Shown: one piece after another, positions 7,693-15,847 of the stretch
Layout of the letters: each line of letters starts with the position of its first letter
Position numbering within the stretch: position 1 is the stretch's first letter
NCBI RefSeq assembly: GCF_017313085.1
Contig: NZ_JAFLNF010000002.1
Location: 496,001 to 560,000 of the forward strand
Direction: 5' to 3'
From: Roseibium limicola
GTDB taxonomy: Bacteria > Pseudomonadota > Alphaproteobacteria > Rhizobiales > Stappiaceae
Length of the DNA stretch: 64,000 nucleotides
Position numbers and translations under genes: made by a program
The notes under the pieces: generated by a model
Told to the model about the DNA's origin: nothing
What the model saw: the letters and a program-made list of their open reading frames with translations, nothing else
Database searches by the model: none

Positions 7693-10418
7693 GACTGCTT
7701 GTTCACCCTCGCACCGGCTCGAGCTTTTGACGCAGCCGGCAGGCCACGGATGAATCGAAGCTCCTGCAGATCCATGCCGGCATTCGCAAAAGTCGCCTCC
7801 AGCTGGGTCCGTTCCGCGAAAAGGCTGTCATACGTATCTGGCCGCTCCAGCCAGAGGGAGATGTAGGTACCGTCCTTGCGCAGCGCGACCGAAGCTTCCA
7901 CCGTGCCGGTCTGGATGGTGTCGACGGCAAAGCGAAGCCGCCAGGCATTTCCGGCATCGTCTCCCTCATCTTGCGCATCCCGGTCCCGTCCAATCTGCAT
8001 CTGCATGATCGCCGTCTCCTGCCCCAGTGTCAGGGGAAGCTCCATGACCACATCCATCGGCGTTCTGCTGGTCATCTGGGTGCTGTCATCGCTCAAGAGC
8101 CCACGTGTCACCATCTGGGTCGCCCGGATGCGAGCCAACGCACTGTCGGCTTCCTTCGCCAGCCCTTCCAGCGCTTGCTTGCTCAGATCAGAGTGTTGTG
8201 CGGCTGTGCCGCCCGCAGCTCCCGCCTTGGAGCCGCCTTGCACCCCACCGGTGATATTGGCAATCAACTGCTGCAGGCTCTGCTGGATCTGCCCTTTTGG
8301 CAGGGCAGTCAGACTGGGCAACACAGGCTGTGACAGGGGGCGCGGGGCTTTGGTCTCGATACCCTCGTCCTGAAGAAGATTTTTAAGCTGCATGAGAAGC
8401 GACTTCACATCTCCGCCTCCCCCGCCTGTGGCAGCTGCCTGCCCGGTGTTGGACGCAAGACCAGTTTGTCCGACAGCTTTCTGCAAATCTTCTCCTGTGA
8501 CGCTGCCAGCTTCAGATCCGCCAAGCCTAAGGCCAAGCAACTGCTGCAAGACCTGTCGTACGGGTGGCGATACATTGACCGCTCCTTGAGAAACAGCGAC
8601 CTGAAGGGCAGCAGCCTGGGCAAAGACACCAGACAGGGAGCTTTGCTGCTTGGTCAGCCCCTCAGCCAATTTGTCTGCGTTTGCCTGCAACTGGGGAGGA
8701 ATAACAGAACTCTGAATTGCACTGCCTTGGGGGCTGCTCGTTAAAGTCGACGCAGATCCACCTGAGCCCATGGCTCCGGCTTGGCCAGAAGGCAAACTCG
8801 CTGTCCCCGACTGTCCTTGCCCACTCAGGAGTGAGCCTGAAGCATAGGCGTTTAATGTTTGCGGTGAGATCGGCGCACCACCAGCCGGAGAGTAAACAGT
8901 TTGTCCGCCCACAGGCCCGGTTGCTCCCGGCTGCATCCCAGGCGCTGAAGTTGTAGCGCTCGCGTTCGCCAGACCTGGAGCTCCTGGCTGGATCGGCGAG
9001 GCGGCGCCACCACCGACCTGACCCGTCGTCGTAGCGGGTATAGCCGCCCCTGATGGCACCTGTGTTTGACCGACGTTAGACAGGGCCGGCTGCGGAGCCG
9101 CACCACCTGAAGACGGCAAAGGACTTGTCGCCGCAGACTGGGGAAGCGGTGCAGCAACATTGCCTGAGATAGACCTTGGATGTCCGGTTGATGCTTGAAG
9201 GCCGCCAGGCCCCTGCGGGTCCACCGCCTTCCCGGCTGTTATGGGGTGCGCAGCACTTCCGGCACCCGCCCCACCAGCGGCCAACGGCGATGATGATTGC
9301 TGAGTAAGCTGTCCCGTGGTTTGACCTTCTGTCGGAGCGCCTGGAAGAGTTCCCGCTTGCTGCGTGGCTGCAGCAGGATTGCCGGCAACACTGGGTGTGC
9401 CAGCTCCGCCAGAAGGCAACGCAGTCGTTGCGGCTGGAACCTGCCCGCTCACCGTGCTGCCGACGCTGCCTTGTACCGCAGCCCCCGCCGCTTGCGCGGA
9501 CGGAGCTGCCTCTGCCGGGGGGAGGCCTGAAGGCGGTACGGCAGGTCCTGCAGCTTGCGTTGCTGAGCTGATCGCACTGGTTTGTGATGCAAGAGCAGAA
9601 GCGCCAGGGCCCGGCGCAGCCGTTCCGACGTTTGGCAAAGACTGCGGCGCGCCCTGAGGCGGCGCTTGGGCCTGCGTTGTTTGAGCAGCAACGCGCGCAC
9701 CTTGTGGAGCAGACGTTGGATCACCTTGTGCAACTTTCCCTCCAGTTGGCGCAGAAGGTTGCTGCTGCGCTGGCACCTGAACGAGTGTCCCAACCGCATT
9801 GCCAGCAGGCGCTTGCGTTCCGGTCGCGACGGGTTGAGCGGCCGGTGTGGCCTGAGGCGTCTGAGAGGATTGAGGCGCTTGCGAATTCTGCCCCACATGA
9901 GCAGGTTCAGGTCGTTGCGTTGCAAGGGCAGCAACAAGTTGTCGGGTCAGAGCTTCTGGCGACCCAAGCGCAGAAGGGTGAACCAGCGGCGCCGAAAGGG
10001 TTTGATTTCCACCCTGGGCAGTCGTGCCGCCAGGTCTCGGTGGAAGAGGCTGCGAGGCATTAGCAGAAGCTTGCGACGCCTGACCTGCGTTAGTAGGCCC
10101 AGGACGCGGCTGGGTCGTTGGCACCTGCTCCGCAGTCTGTGTCTTCGGCAAGAGCTGAATTTGCGGCGCGGCATTCCGCGCTCCATTGCCGGACGCTCCT
10201 TCAGAAACCTTGATCGTCACTTCGGTCCCCACGGGGAGCGGTGTCGAGGAGCGCACATCCAGAGTCTGTTTCCCGGCCGTCAACGTCAAAACGTTATTGG
10301 GGCGCACAGCGGTAACCTTCGCCGCCACATCCGTGCCCGGCGTCAACTTCATCTGTGTATCCGGGCTGCCGCTCGCCTGTGAGGCTGCGACCGCAACAAC
10401 AGGTCCGACCAACTTCAA
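7689..10418 (-). CDS. FliK-like flagellar hook-length control protein
   Basis: 909 residues. Residues from about 20 to 75 form a small folded segment (TPGTDVAAKVTAVRPNN, then LPVGTEVTIKVS). A long low-complexity region to about residue 600 is rich in Gln, Pro, Ala, Gly, Ser and Thr. The C-terminal quarter resembles the FliK domain (MELPLTLGQETAIMQMQ, RLRFAVDTIQTGTVEAS, LWLERPDTYDSLF). FliK is the secreted ruler that makes the FlhB-gated export apparatus switch from hook to filament. No other flagellar structural gene is in the window. The start is uncertain: the TTG at 10418 abuts a GGGAG, and a second TTG two codons later has better spacing. Confidence 0.82.
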   Translation of the reverse strand: MKLVGPVVAVAASQASGSPDTQMKLTPGTDVAAKVTAVRPNNVLTLTAGKQTLDVRSSTPLPVGTEVTIKVSEGASGNGARNAAPQIQLLPKTQTAEQVPTTQPRPGPTNAGQASQASANASQPLPPRPGGTTAQGGNQTLSAPLVHPSALGSPEALTRQLVAALATQRPEPAHVGQNSQAPQSSQTPQATPAAQPVATGTQAPAGNAVGTLVQVPAQQQPSAPTGGKVAQGDPTSAPQGARVAAQTTQAQAPPQGAPQSLPNVGTAAPGPGASALASQTSAISSATQAAGPAVPPSGLPPAEAAPSAQAAGAAVQGSVGSTVSGQVPAATTALPSGGAGTPSVAGNPAAATQQAGTLPGAPTEGQTTGQLTQQSSSPLAAGGAGAGSAAHPITAGKAVDPQGPGGLQASTGHPRSISGNVAAPLPQSAATSPLPSSGGAAPQPALSNVGQTQVPSGAAIPATTTGQVGGGAASPIQPGAPGLANASATTSAPGMQPGATGPVGGQTVYSPAGGAPISPQTLNAYASGSLLSGQGQSGTASLPSGQAGAMGSGGSASTLTSSPQGSAIQSSVIPPQLQANADKLAEGLTKQQSSLSGVFAQAAALQVAVSQGAVNVSPPVRQVLQQLLGLRLGGSEAGSVTGEDLQKAVGQTGLASNTGQAAATGGGGGDVKSLLMQLKNLLQDEGIETKAPRPLSQPVLPSLTALPKGQIQQSLQQLIANITGGVQGGSKAGAAGGTAAQHSDLSKQALEGLAKEADSALARIRATQMVTRGLLSDDSTQMTSRTPMDVVMELPLTLGQETAIMQMQIGRDRDAQDEGDDAGNAWRLRFAVDTIQTGTVEASVALRKDGTYISLWLERPDTYDSLFAERTQLEATFANAGMDLQELRFIRGLPAASKARAGARVNKQS

Positions 10419-10628
10419 CTCCCGGGAAATCCGTAACGTCTCCCACAGTCTAGCAAAGATTCGCGTCGAGAAGTGAGAACTGCTTTCCGAGGTCGTTAAG
10501 GCAAATCAAATCAGCCGCAAAACGCAACGCTTTTGACCTCCCTCAACGCACACACAGCCCGTTTCGAGCAGTGTGCTTGGCGGAGGGCTCAGATTGGATC
10601 AAACCGAACTGCAGCGGAGTACATCTTT

Positions 10629-10880
10629 ATGGGATGGATCGACAGGATGAATGAACGTGCCGCCCTCATGGGCCGCATGTTGGAAACCATCGACGCCATG
10701 GACCCGGAACAACAGGGGCACAGTCTTGCAAGGGGCCTGAGAACAGCATCGGGCAACTGCATGAACTGCAAGAACGCCGAAGCCTGTGCCAGGTGGCTGG
10801 ACGAGCACCCGGAGGGAACCGGAATGGCGCCGGAAATATGTCTCAACCGAACGCTGTTTGCGTCCTGGAAAAAGAACTAG
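10629..10880 (+). CDS. DUF6455 family small protein
   Basis: 83 residues when started at ATG 10629, which has a GGAG nine bases upstream; an in-frame GTG-type start at 10533 would add 32 poorly conserved residues. The protein has the DUF6455 pattern: an N-terminal helix (MGWIDRMNERAALMGRMLET), a Cys pair region (GNCMNCKNAEACARWL) and a final Cys-Leu-Asn motif (APEICLNRTLF). The cysteines suggest metal or redox binding, but the function of the family is not established. It is divergent from the fliK-like gene and convergent with the membrane-protein gene that follows. Confidence 0.8.
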   Translation: MGWIDRMNERAALMGRMLETIDAMDPEQQGHSLARGLRTASGNCMNCKNAEACARWLDEHPEGTGMAPEICLNRTLFASWKKN

Positions 10881-10891
10881 CTGCGGTGGCC

Positions 10892-11191
10892 TCAGGCCCG
10901 TTTGGCAGCGGCAATCCTGTAGGCGATCAACGCGACGATCACCGCTCCGATGAACCGGAACGGGAACATGGCAAGGGCACCCGCATCATGCGGTATAATT
11001 GTCGGAAGACCGATCAGGCCCCAGGCAGTTTCCACCAACAAGGACAGCGTCGCTCCGGCAAAGCCGGCCAGAGCAATCTTGGCCGGCTGATCGGCGTGCC
11101 AGCCCATATATGCTCCCGCCAATAGCGAAAGCGGGTTGAGCAGCCCTGCCAGGGTGAAAAGGTCGATCCAAGTGTCTGATAGCATCATCAT
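10892..11191 (-). CDS. Small integral membrane protein, function unknown
   Basis: 99 residues with three hydrophobic segments (about residues 10-30, 38-62 and 72-93) and a basic C-terminal end (YRIAAAKRA), consistent with a small inner-membrane protein with cytoplasmic C-terminus. I recognise no family motif. A ribosome site is visible upstream (AAAGAGGT, five bases before the first ATG). The 11 bases between this stop and the DUF6455 stop leave no room for a terminator. Confidence 0.65.
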   Translation of the reverse strand: MMMLSDTWIDLFTLAGLLNPLSLLAGAYMGWHADQPAKIALAGFAGATLSLLVETAWGLIGLPTIIPHDAGALAMFPFRFIGAVIVALIAYRIAAAKRA

Positions 11192-11261
11192 GCGACCTCT
11201 TTAACCGGGCTCAAAACCAAAGGCGAGCCACTTTCCGACATTTGACCTGGATTTTTCAACG

Positions 11262-11308
11262 AAGTAAGTATTTACTTTGGAAGGCTGAAATATAGGCTGG
11301 AAATATAG
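11262..11308 (+). promoter_or_regulatory. Palindrome and tandem repeat upstream of the zinc-ribbon gene
   Basis: An inverted repeat AAGTAA-GTAT-TTACTT (11262-11277) is followed by an imperfect direct duplication of GGCTGAAATATAG and GGCTGGAAATATAG (11283-11308). These lie in an AT-rich gap between two divergent genes, about 90-130 bases before the zinc-ribbon ORF and 70-115 bases before the membrane-protein start. The layout suggests a regulator-binding region; no specific factor is recognised. Confidence 0.35.
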
Positions 11309-11394
11309 AGACATACGAATACCCGAAAGGCCTACAAAACTGTGATTTCAAGAATATATTTCTCTAAAACCACGCATACTACAGTGTATTTCTC

Positions 11395-11628
11395 ATGAAA
11401 TCAGACTTGAATATCAAAACCCTTCTGGCCGAAGAAAAGCGCCTGGGACTGAACTGCAATTACTGCGGCAGGTTTCGATATCTCAACCATGGCCGCTTTG
11501 CGCCTTCTACCCCTGTTGAAGCCATCGCGAAAACCCTGACCTGCGCACGCTGCGGTTCGGAAGATGTCGAAACATTCGCCGTCACCCGCACGAGTGAAAA
11601 GGGCTATTGGCCTGCCGAGCGCAGCTGA
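11395..11628 (+). CDS. Small zinc-ribbon-like protein
   Basis: 77 residues containing two CxxC knuckles (LNCNYCGRFRY and LTCARCGSEDVE) about 33 residues apart, the spacing of a zinc ribbon. A short basic/acidic helix precedes them. No catalytic domain is attached. Such proteins may be nucleic-acid or protein adaptors, but nothing here decides. No strong Shine-Dalgarno sequence precedes ATG 11395. An AT-rich leader with repeats lies upstream and a hairpin downstream, so it appears to be a monocistronic unit. Confidence 0.65.
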   Translation: MKSDLNIKTLLAEEKRLGLNCNYCGRFRYLNHGRFAPSTPVEAIAKTLTCARCGSEDVETFAVTRTSEKGYWPAERS

Positions 11629-11638
11629 TCAGAAAGAC

Positions 11639-11676
11639 AAAGGCCGCCCGTACCCAAAAAGAGCAAGAGCGGCTTT
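11639..11676. terminator. Hairpin between zinc-ribbon gene and opgH
   Basis: AAAGGCCGC pairs imperfectly with GCGGCTTT across a loop of about 20 bases, followed by ATTC on the plus strand. It lies between two convergent genes and could serve both. Confidence 0.45.
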
Positions 11677-11708
11677 ATTCATATTCTGCCAGGTCAACCG
11701 ATGCGGTT

Positions 11709-13565
11709 TCAGGCAAGAGCCGGATTTAACGGGGAAGGCTCAGCGGCTGCTGTCGTTCCCTCACCGGTCCAGACCTCGCCGGAAAGGCGCCGATACAGCT
11801 GCACCGCAGGGTCTCCGTCGACTTCGATTGGAGTGAGAAACACTCCGGCCTGCGTCATCTTCTGCCCAATGAACAGCGAACCGCTCATCCATACCAGCAG
11901 TGGCGCCACTGCGAGGGGAATTGCCACCGGCATCAGCCAAGGCAGCAAGTCCGGCGAGGCTTCATAACAATATGCAAGAGCCGCAATCCCACCGAAAGCC
12001 ATCCACCAGCTTGCCTTGAAGCTGGCAAGGAAGCTCAGCCCGCCATCTTCTCGCGCGCTCGCCGGCCAGCCGCCGTCGGCGCCCATCATGACCTGCAAAA
12101 CAGATCGCGTCTGAAACATCATATGCACAGGTGCGAAAAGCGACGTCAGAAACAACTCTATAATCGCACTCAACGTTACCCGCAGGATCGAGCCGAATCG
12201 CTTCGCCTGACCCTGCAGGATCACCCTCACAAGCAAGCTTGCTTTCGGCACAATCAACAAGACGACAACCCCGAAGAGCAGCGCCAGAGCCTTGGACGTC
12301 TCCGGATGTGGAAAGATTGGAAAAGGCACCCGCTCGTCAAAGTAGACTGGAGCCATGGCGAAGAGCGGGGCCGCCAGCGTGGACAGCAAAAACAGCAACC
12401 ACACCGGAGATCCAAGATAAGAAAAGATCCCCTGCACGATCATCGCCCGGCTCCACAGCTTCAGCCGAGGCGCTGTCAGAACGCGTGCGTGTTGCAGGTT
12501 CCCCTGGCACCAGCGTCGGTCACGCTTGGCGTATTCGATCAGATTGGGCGGCGCTTCTTCGTAAGACCCAGTCAGATCCGGATCAAGACGCACCAGCCAA
12601 CCGTCGCGGGCCAAGAGGGCCGCTTCAACCGTATCGTGACTAAGAACATGACCACCGAACGGTGGACGGCCTTTCAGCGGCTGCATGCCACAAGATCGGG
12701 CAAAAGCTTCCACTCGGATCAGCGCATTATGCCCCCAGAAGGGTCCTGCCGTGCCCTGAAGGGCAGCAACGCCGCGCGCAAAGCTTGGACCATAAAGAAA
12801 CGACGAAAACTGCAGAAGGCGTCCAAACAGCGTTTTCATGCCGATCGTCTGCGGTAGGCTCTGCAGCAAGCCCATCTGCGGTTCGGCCGCCATCCGGCGT
12901 ACCATCTCGATGATCGTTTCGCCACGCATCAGACTGTCGGCATCCAGAACCAGCATGAAATCATAGCCGCCGCCAGACCGACGAACGAAATCGGCGATAT
13001 TACCCGCCTTGCGACCACTGTTCTTCTCACGATGACGATAGTAGAGCGGCAGCAGATCTCCGACGCGTTGCTGCAACCGGGCAAAGGCCGCCTGCTCCGC
13101 GACCACGGCTTCAGGCCGAGTGGAATCAGACAACAGGAAAACCTCAAATCCGCTCGCGGAGTCACTGTCTGTGAGCTGGCGGATCATGGTTTCCAGCCGC
13201 GCCATCACCGGCTCGGCACTTTCATTATAGACCGGCATCAGGATCGCGGTGCGGCAGGCGGAAATATCCTCAGTCCGACGTCTGGGGTCTGGATCAAACA
13301 GGACGCCGAGCACAGCTGTGCAGGTGCCCCATGCCAGCCAGAACCCGGCGATTGCGATCAGGGCAACGCGCGGAACATCCAGCCAGTCATAACCGTCAGA
13401 TTGAACGATCGATCCGAACATGACCACCGCCGCAACAGTCAGCGTGGCGGTCAGAAGCAAAGCCCCCGCCCGACGGAAATGAACCCGGTAAGGTCCTTCC
13501 TTGCCCGCCTCAGGCACTGCCTGCGTTCGCTCGTTGCGTTCGAATGATCGAAACCGAAATCTCAT
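11709..13565 (-). CDS. opgH: Osmoregulated periplasmic glucan glucosyltransferase OpgH (MdoH)
   Basis: 618 residues; an inner-membrane processive family 2 glycosyltransferase that polymerises glucose from UDP-glucose into the beta-glucan backbone. Two N-terminal membrane segments (about residues 35-95) precede the GT2 domain with ILMPVYNES, LVLDADS (DxD) and GHNALIR. The processive-synthase motif follows (DRRWCQGN), then several membrane spans and a short tail. It is about 230 residues shorter than E. coli OpgH because the N-terminal and C-terminal extensions are missing. Its ribosome site (GAGGT, 11 bases before ATG 13565) overlaps the stop codon of a small upstream ORF that may carry the missing N-terminal part. 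Confidence 0.95.
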   Translation of the reverse strand: MRFRFRSFERNERTQAVPEAGKEGPYRVHFRRAGALLLTATLTVAAVVMFGSIVQSDGYDWLDVPRVALIAIAGFWLAWGTCTAVLGVLFDPDPRRRTEDISACRTAILMPVYNESAEPVMARLETMIRQLTDSDSASGFEVFLLSDSTRPEAVVAEQAAFARLQQRVGDLLPLYYRHREKNSGRKAGNIADFVRRSGGGYDFMLVLDADSLMRGETIIEMVRRMAAEPQMGLLQSLPQTIGMKTLFGRLLQFSSFLYGPSFARGVAALQGTAGPFWGHNALIRVEAFARSCGMQPLKGRPPFGGHVLSHDTVEAALLARDGWLVRLDPDLTGSYEEAPPNLIEYAKRDRRWCQGNLQHARVLTAPRLKLWSRAMIVQGIFSYLGSPVWLLFLLSTLAAPLFAMAPVYFDERVPFPIFPHPETSKALALLFGVVVLLIVPKASLLVRVILQGQAKRFGSILRVTLSAIIELFLTSLFAPVHMMFQTRSVLQVMMGADGGWPASAREDGGLSFLASFKASWWMAFGGIAALAYCYEASPDLLPWLMPVAIPLAVAPLLVWMSGSLFIGQKMTQAGVFLTPIEVDGDPAVQLYRRLSGEVWTGEGTTAAAEPSPLNPALA

Positions 13566-13579
13566 GAAGCTGCCTGACC

Positions 13580-13828
13580 TCAGTGCTCAAGCGATGCCGA
13601 GCCCTGCTCGACCCTGACGGGTAAAACATGGGACGGCGCACCGAACACGCCGCTCAGCGCCTGACGGAACCAGGAAACAGAAACCGTCTTATGCAAGGGT
13701 ATCGCTGCCAGGTCATGATCCGGCATAGTAAGTGGAAAATTGGGAAGTCCCGGGAGACCCTCGGAATGAGCCGGGGTCACGAGTGGGGCGATATCGCTCA
13801 AGTGTTCGCGGTCCATTGATACATCCAT
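13580..13828 (-). CDS. Small ORF between opgG and opgH resembling the OpgH N-terminal tail
   Basis: 82 residues, soluble, Pro-rich, with LPGLPNFPLTMPDHDL. I recall a similar 'LP..P-L-MP' segment at the N-terminus of alphaproteobacterial OpgH proteins, ahead of the first membrane span. The ORF starts inside the last 31 bases of opgG and stops 14 bases before opgH in a different frame. The stop codon lies inside the opgH Shine-Dalgarno region (CACTGAGGTC), which suggests translational coupling. Either opgH is naturally split into two chains here, or a frameshift separated a former N-terminus, or it is an independent small regulator. Confidence 0.6.
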   Translation of the reverse strand: MDVSMDREHLSDIAPLVTPAHSEGLPGLPNFPLTMPDHDLAAIPLHKTVSVSWFRQALSGVFGAPSHVLPVRVEQGSASLEH

Positions 13829-15405
13829 CTTTCAGTGAGAATTTTATCGTTCAGCTTCAAGACCAGGTGCATTTCAACAGGCTGATCAGCGTTGTTTCGT
13901 TGCACGTCAAATACATAACGCCATCCCCCCCCTTCGAGTTTCTGGAGGTGGTCAGTTTTTTGTTCGCCGTTCTGAATCGAAAGTATCGCACTCAGGGGTT
14001 CCTCGGCGCCGATCTTCGCCAGCTGCTCACCGGCAAACTCGACCACGAACTTGCGAACGGTCGCCTTTGTCTCAGCCAGTCCAGAAGCGCCACCATGGCC
14101 GGTGCGGGTAGCCACCACTTGCGCCTTTTCCGTTCCCGGCTCCGGCTCAGCGCCCCAGGTCATGCGGTAGGCAAAGCGGAATGAAGACCCGGCTTCGGCC
14201 TTCGCCTCCGGCACCCAGAAGGCAACGATATTATCGTGAACTTCCAGCTGCGACGGGATTTCGGCCAGCATCACGCTGCCCTGCCCCCAATCACCCATCG
14301 GTTCGATCCACAGCGAGGGCCGCTTGTGGTAAAGCGCCTCAGTATCCTGATAGTCATCAAACTTGCGGTCCCGCTGCAGAAGGCCAAACCCTTGTGGGTT
14401 GCTTTCGCCAAGGAACGACAGACCGAGATTGGACGGATTGCGCAGCGGACGCCAAAGGCGCTCGCCGTCCTCCCGCAGGATCAGCAATCCATCGCTATCG
14501 TGAACTTCTGGCCGATAATCATCAAAGCCAGTCCGGTCGTTTTCGCCGAACAGATACATGGATGTCAGCGGAGCAATGCCCAGACGCTCAATATCATTCC
14601 GCACGAAAAGCCGTGCATCGACTTCTACCTGCGTATTGATATCGGGCAGGATTCGGAACTGGAATGCGCCCGTCACGCTCGGACTATCGAGCTCTGCCCA
14701 CAGCAGCATCTCCTGCTGGCCTTCTTCAGGGCGCCGCAGATAGAACCGGCTGAAGCGTGGAAATTCCTCGGCTCCGCCAGCTGCTGTGTTCACTGCCAAC
14801 CCACGTGCAGACAGACCATATGTGTTGCCCTTGCCCAGCGCGCGGAAATAACTTGCGCCGAGAAAGACAATCAGCTCGTCCAGATTATCTGGCGTGTTGA
14901 GCGGATAAAGCAGACGAATGCCGGCTGCACCCGGCAGCTCCATCTTTTCCAGTCCCTTGTCAGACAAAGCACCAAGGTACTCAAAATCTGCTCCGGAGAA
15001 CGTCACTGGCTTGGCATGGCCGTCGATGATCTCGAACACCTCCACCGGCTCCTTGAAGAGCCAGCCCGGATGGAACGCCTGAAGCTGATAGTCCGCAGCG
15101 GTGTTGCTCCAGAGCGAGCGGTCACGGCGGAATTTGATCAGGCGATGATGATCATAGTCGAGGTTTGCAAGCGCTTCCGGCAGAGGCTTGTCATAGGGTG
15201 CGTAGGGTTCGCCTGCCCGTGCCTGCATCGTCTCCACCAAAGCCTCGAAGGTGAACGACGGAAGTTCGGTTGCAACTGCCCCGGCAGCATCAGAGGCATC
15301 AGTTTCCGAAGCCGCATGAGCAGCCAGGGGATGAAACGCACCATTCGGGAGCAGGCTCCAGAAACCGGCAGCTGTCGAAGCAAGGAATAAACGGCGACTG
15401 ATCAC
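13798..15405 (-). CDS. opgG: Periplasmic glucan biosynthesis protein OpgG/OpgD (MdoG family)
   Basis: 535 residues of the MdoG fold: a large beta-sandwich with landmarks YRALGKGNTYGLSARGLA, RPEVHDSDGLL and WRPLRNP, and the C-terminal immunoglobulin-like domain. The protein acts in the periplasm on the glucan made by OpgH, and is thought to shape the linear backbone. It starts at GTG 15405, with AAAGAAG upstream. The N-terminus is SRRLFLASTAAG followed by a hydrophobic run and AHAA, a twin-arginine-type signal as in OpgD; OpgG of E. coli uses the Sec route, so OpgD may be the closer name. It is the first gene of the opg operon. Confidence 0.93.
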   Translation of the reverse strand: MISRRLFLASTAAGFWSLLPNGAFHPLAAHAASETDASDAAGAVATELPSFTFEALVETMQARAGEPYAPYDKPLPEALANLDYDHHRLIKFRRDRSLWSNTAADYQLQAFHPGWLFKEPVEVFEIIDGHAKPVTFSGADFEYLGALSDKGLEKMELPGAAGIRLLYPLNTPDNLDELIVFLGASYFRALGKGNTYGLSARGLAVNTAAGGAEEFPRFSRFYLRRPEEGQQEMLLWAELDSPSVTGAFQFRILPDINTQVEVDARLFVRNDIERLGIAPLTSMYLFGENDRTGFDDYRPEVHDSDGLLILREDGERLWRPLRNPSNLGLSFLGESNPQGFGLLQRDRKFDDYQDTEALYHKRPSLWIEPMGDWGQGSVMLAEIPSQLEVHDNIVAFWVPEAKAEAGSSFRFAYRMTWGAEPEPGTEKAQVVATRTGHGGASGLAETKATVRKFVVEFAGEQLAKIGAEEPLSAILSIQNGEQKTDHLQKLEGGGWRYVFDVQRNNADQPVEMHLVLKLNDKILTERWMYQWTANT

Positions 15406-15847
15406 GTGCGAAATCTTCTTTCAAATCTGGCTTGGTAGCCGAAGGGGACGGACACGATTTGCAATCTCTGCAGCATCGAAAATGGCGTGACGAGGGTCAA
15501 AACACGATCGCTGGCACACAGAACACAAATCGGTCATCGTGCCGACAAACCTCCCAACGCGGGAGATTTGCATGAGTTCCCTGCGAGTTACCGTCTTGCA
15601 GCAATTTTGATCGGAGATCCGTGGCTTTCCTCGGACCGAACCGTGGCAAAAGATAGAAATATTTTTCTGATGGTTAATACATCAGATCGACTTCTCAATA
15701 AAATTACGCAATTGTGCCAGTGACATAAGCTGCAAAGCATTCCGAAATCCGCTCAAACGTATCTCCAGTCATCCAGAGAAAAACGGTGACCTGACCAGGT
15801 TAGCCGGATTTCATGAGTTTGCGATGCGGAATATTTTGGCGAGCAGC
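15406..15847. other. Intergenic stretch upstream of opgG
   Basis: 442 bases. The part at 15640-15720 is AT-rich and contains TTTTTCTGATGGTTAATACA-like promoter-rich sequence; the rest shows no convincing gene. It should hold the opg promoter and the end of the oxidoreductase leader, but no box is clear enough to name. Confidence 0.4.

Noticed and set aside
9300..9940. Several long ORFs antisense to the fliK-like gene
   Set aside because: They are produced by the low-complexity Gln/Ala/Pro coding sequence on the other strand.
15487..15723. 78-codon plus-strand ORF upstream of opgG
   Set aside because: GTG start without a ribosome site, no domain, and it lies in the probable opg promoter region.
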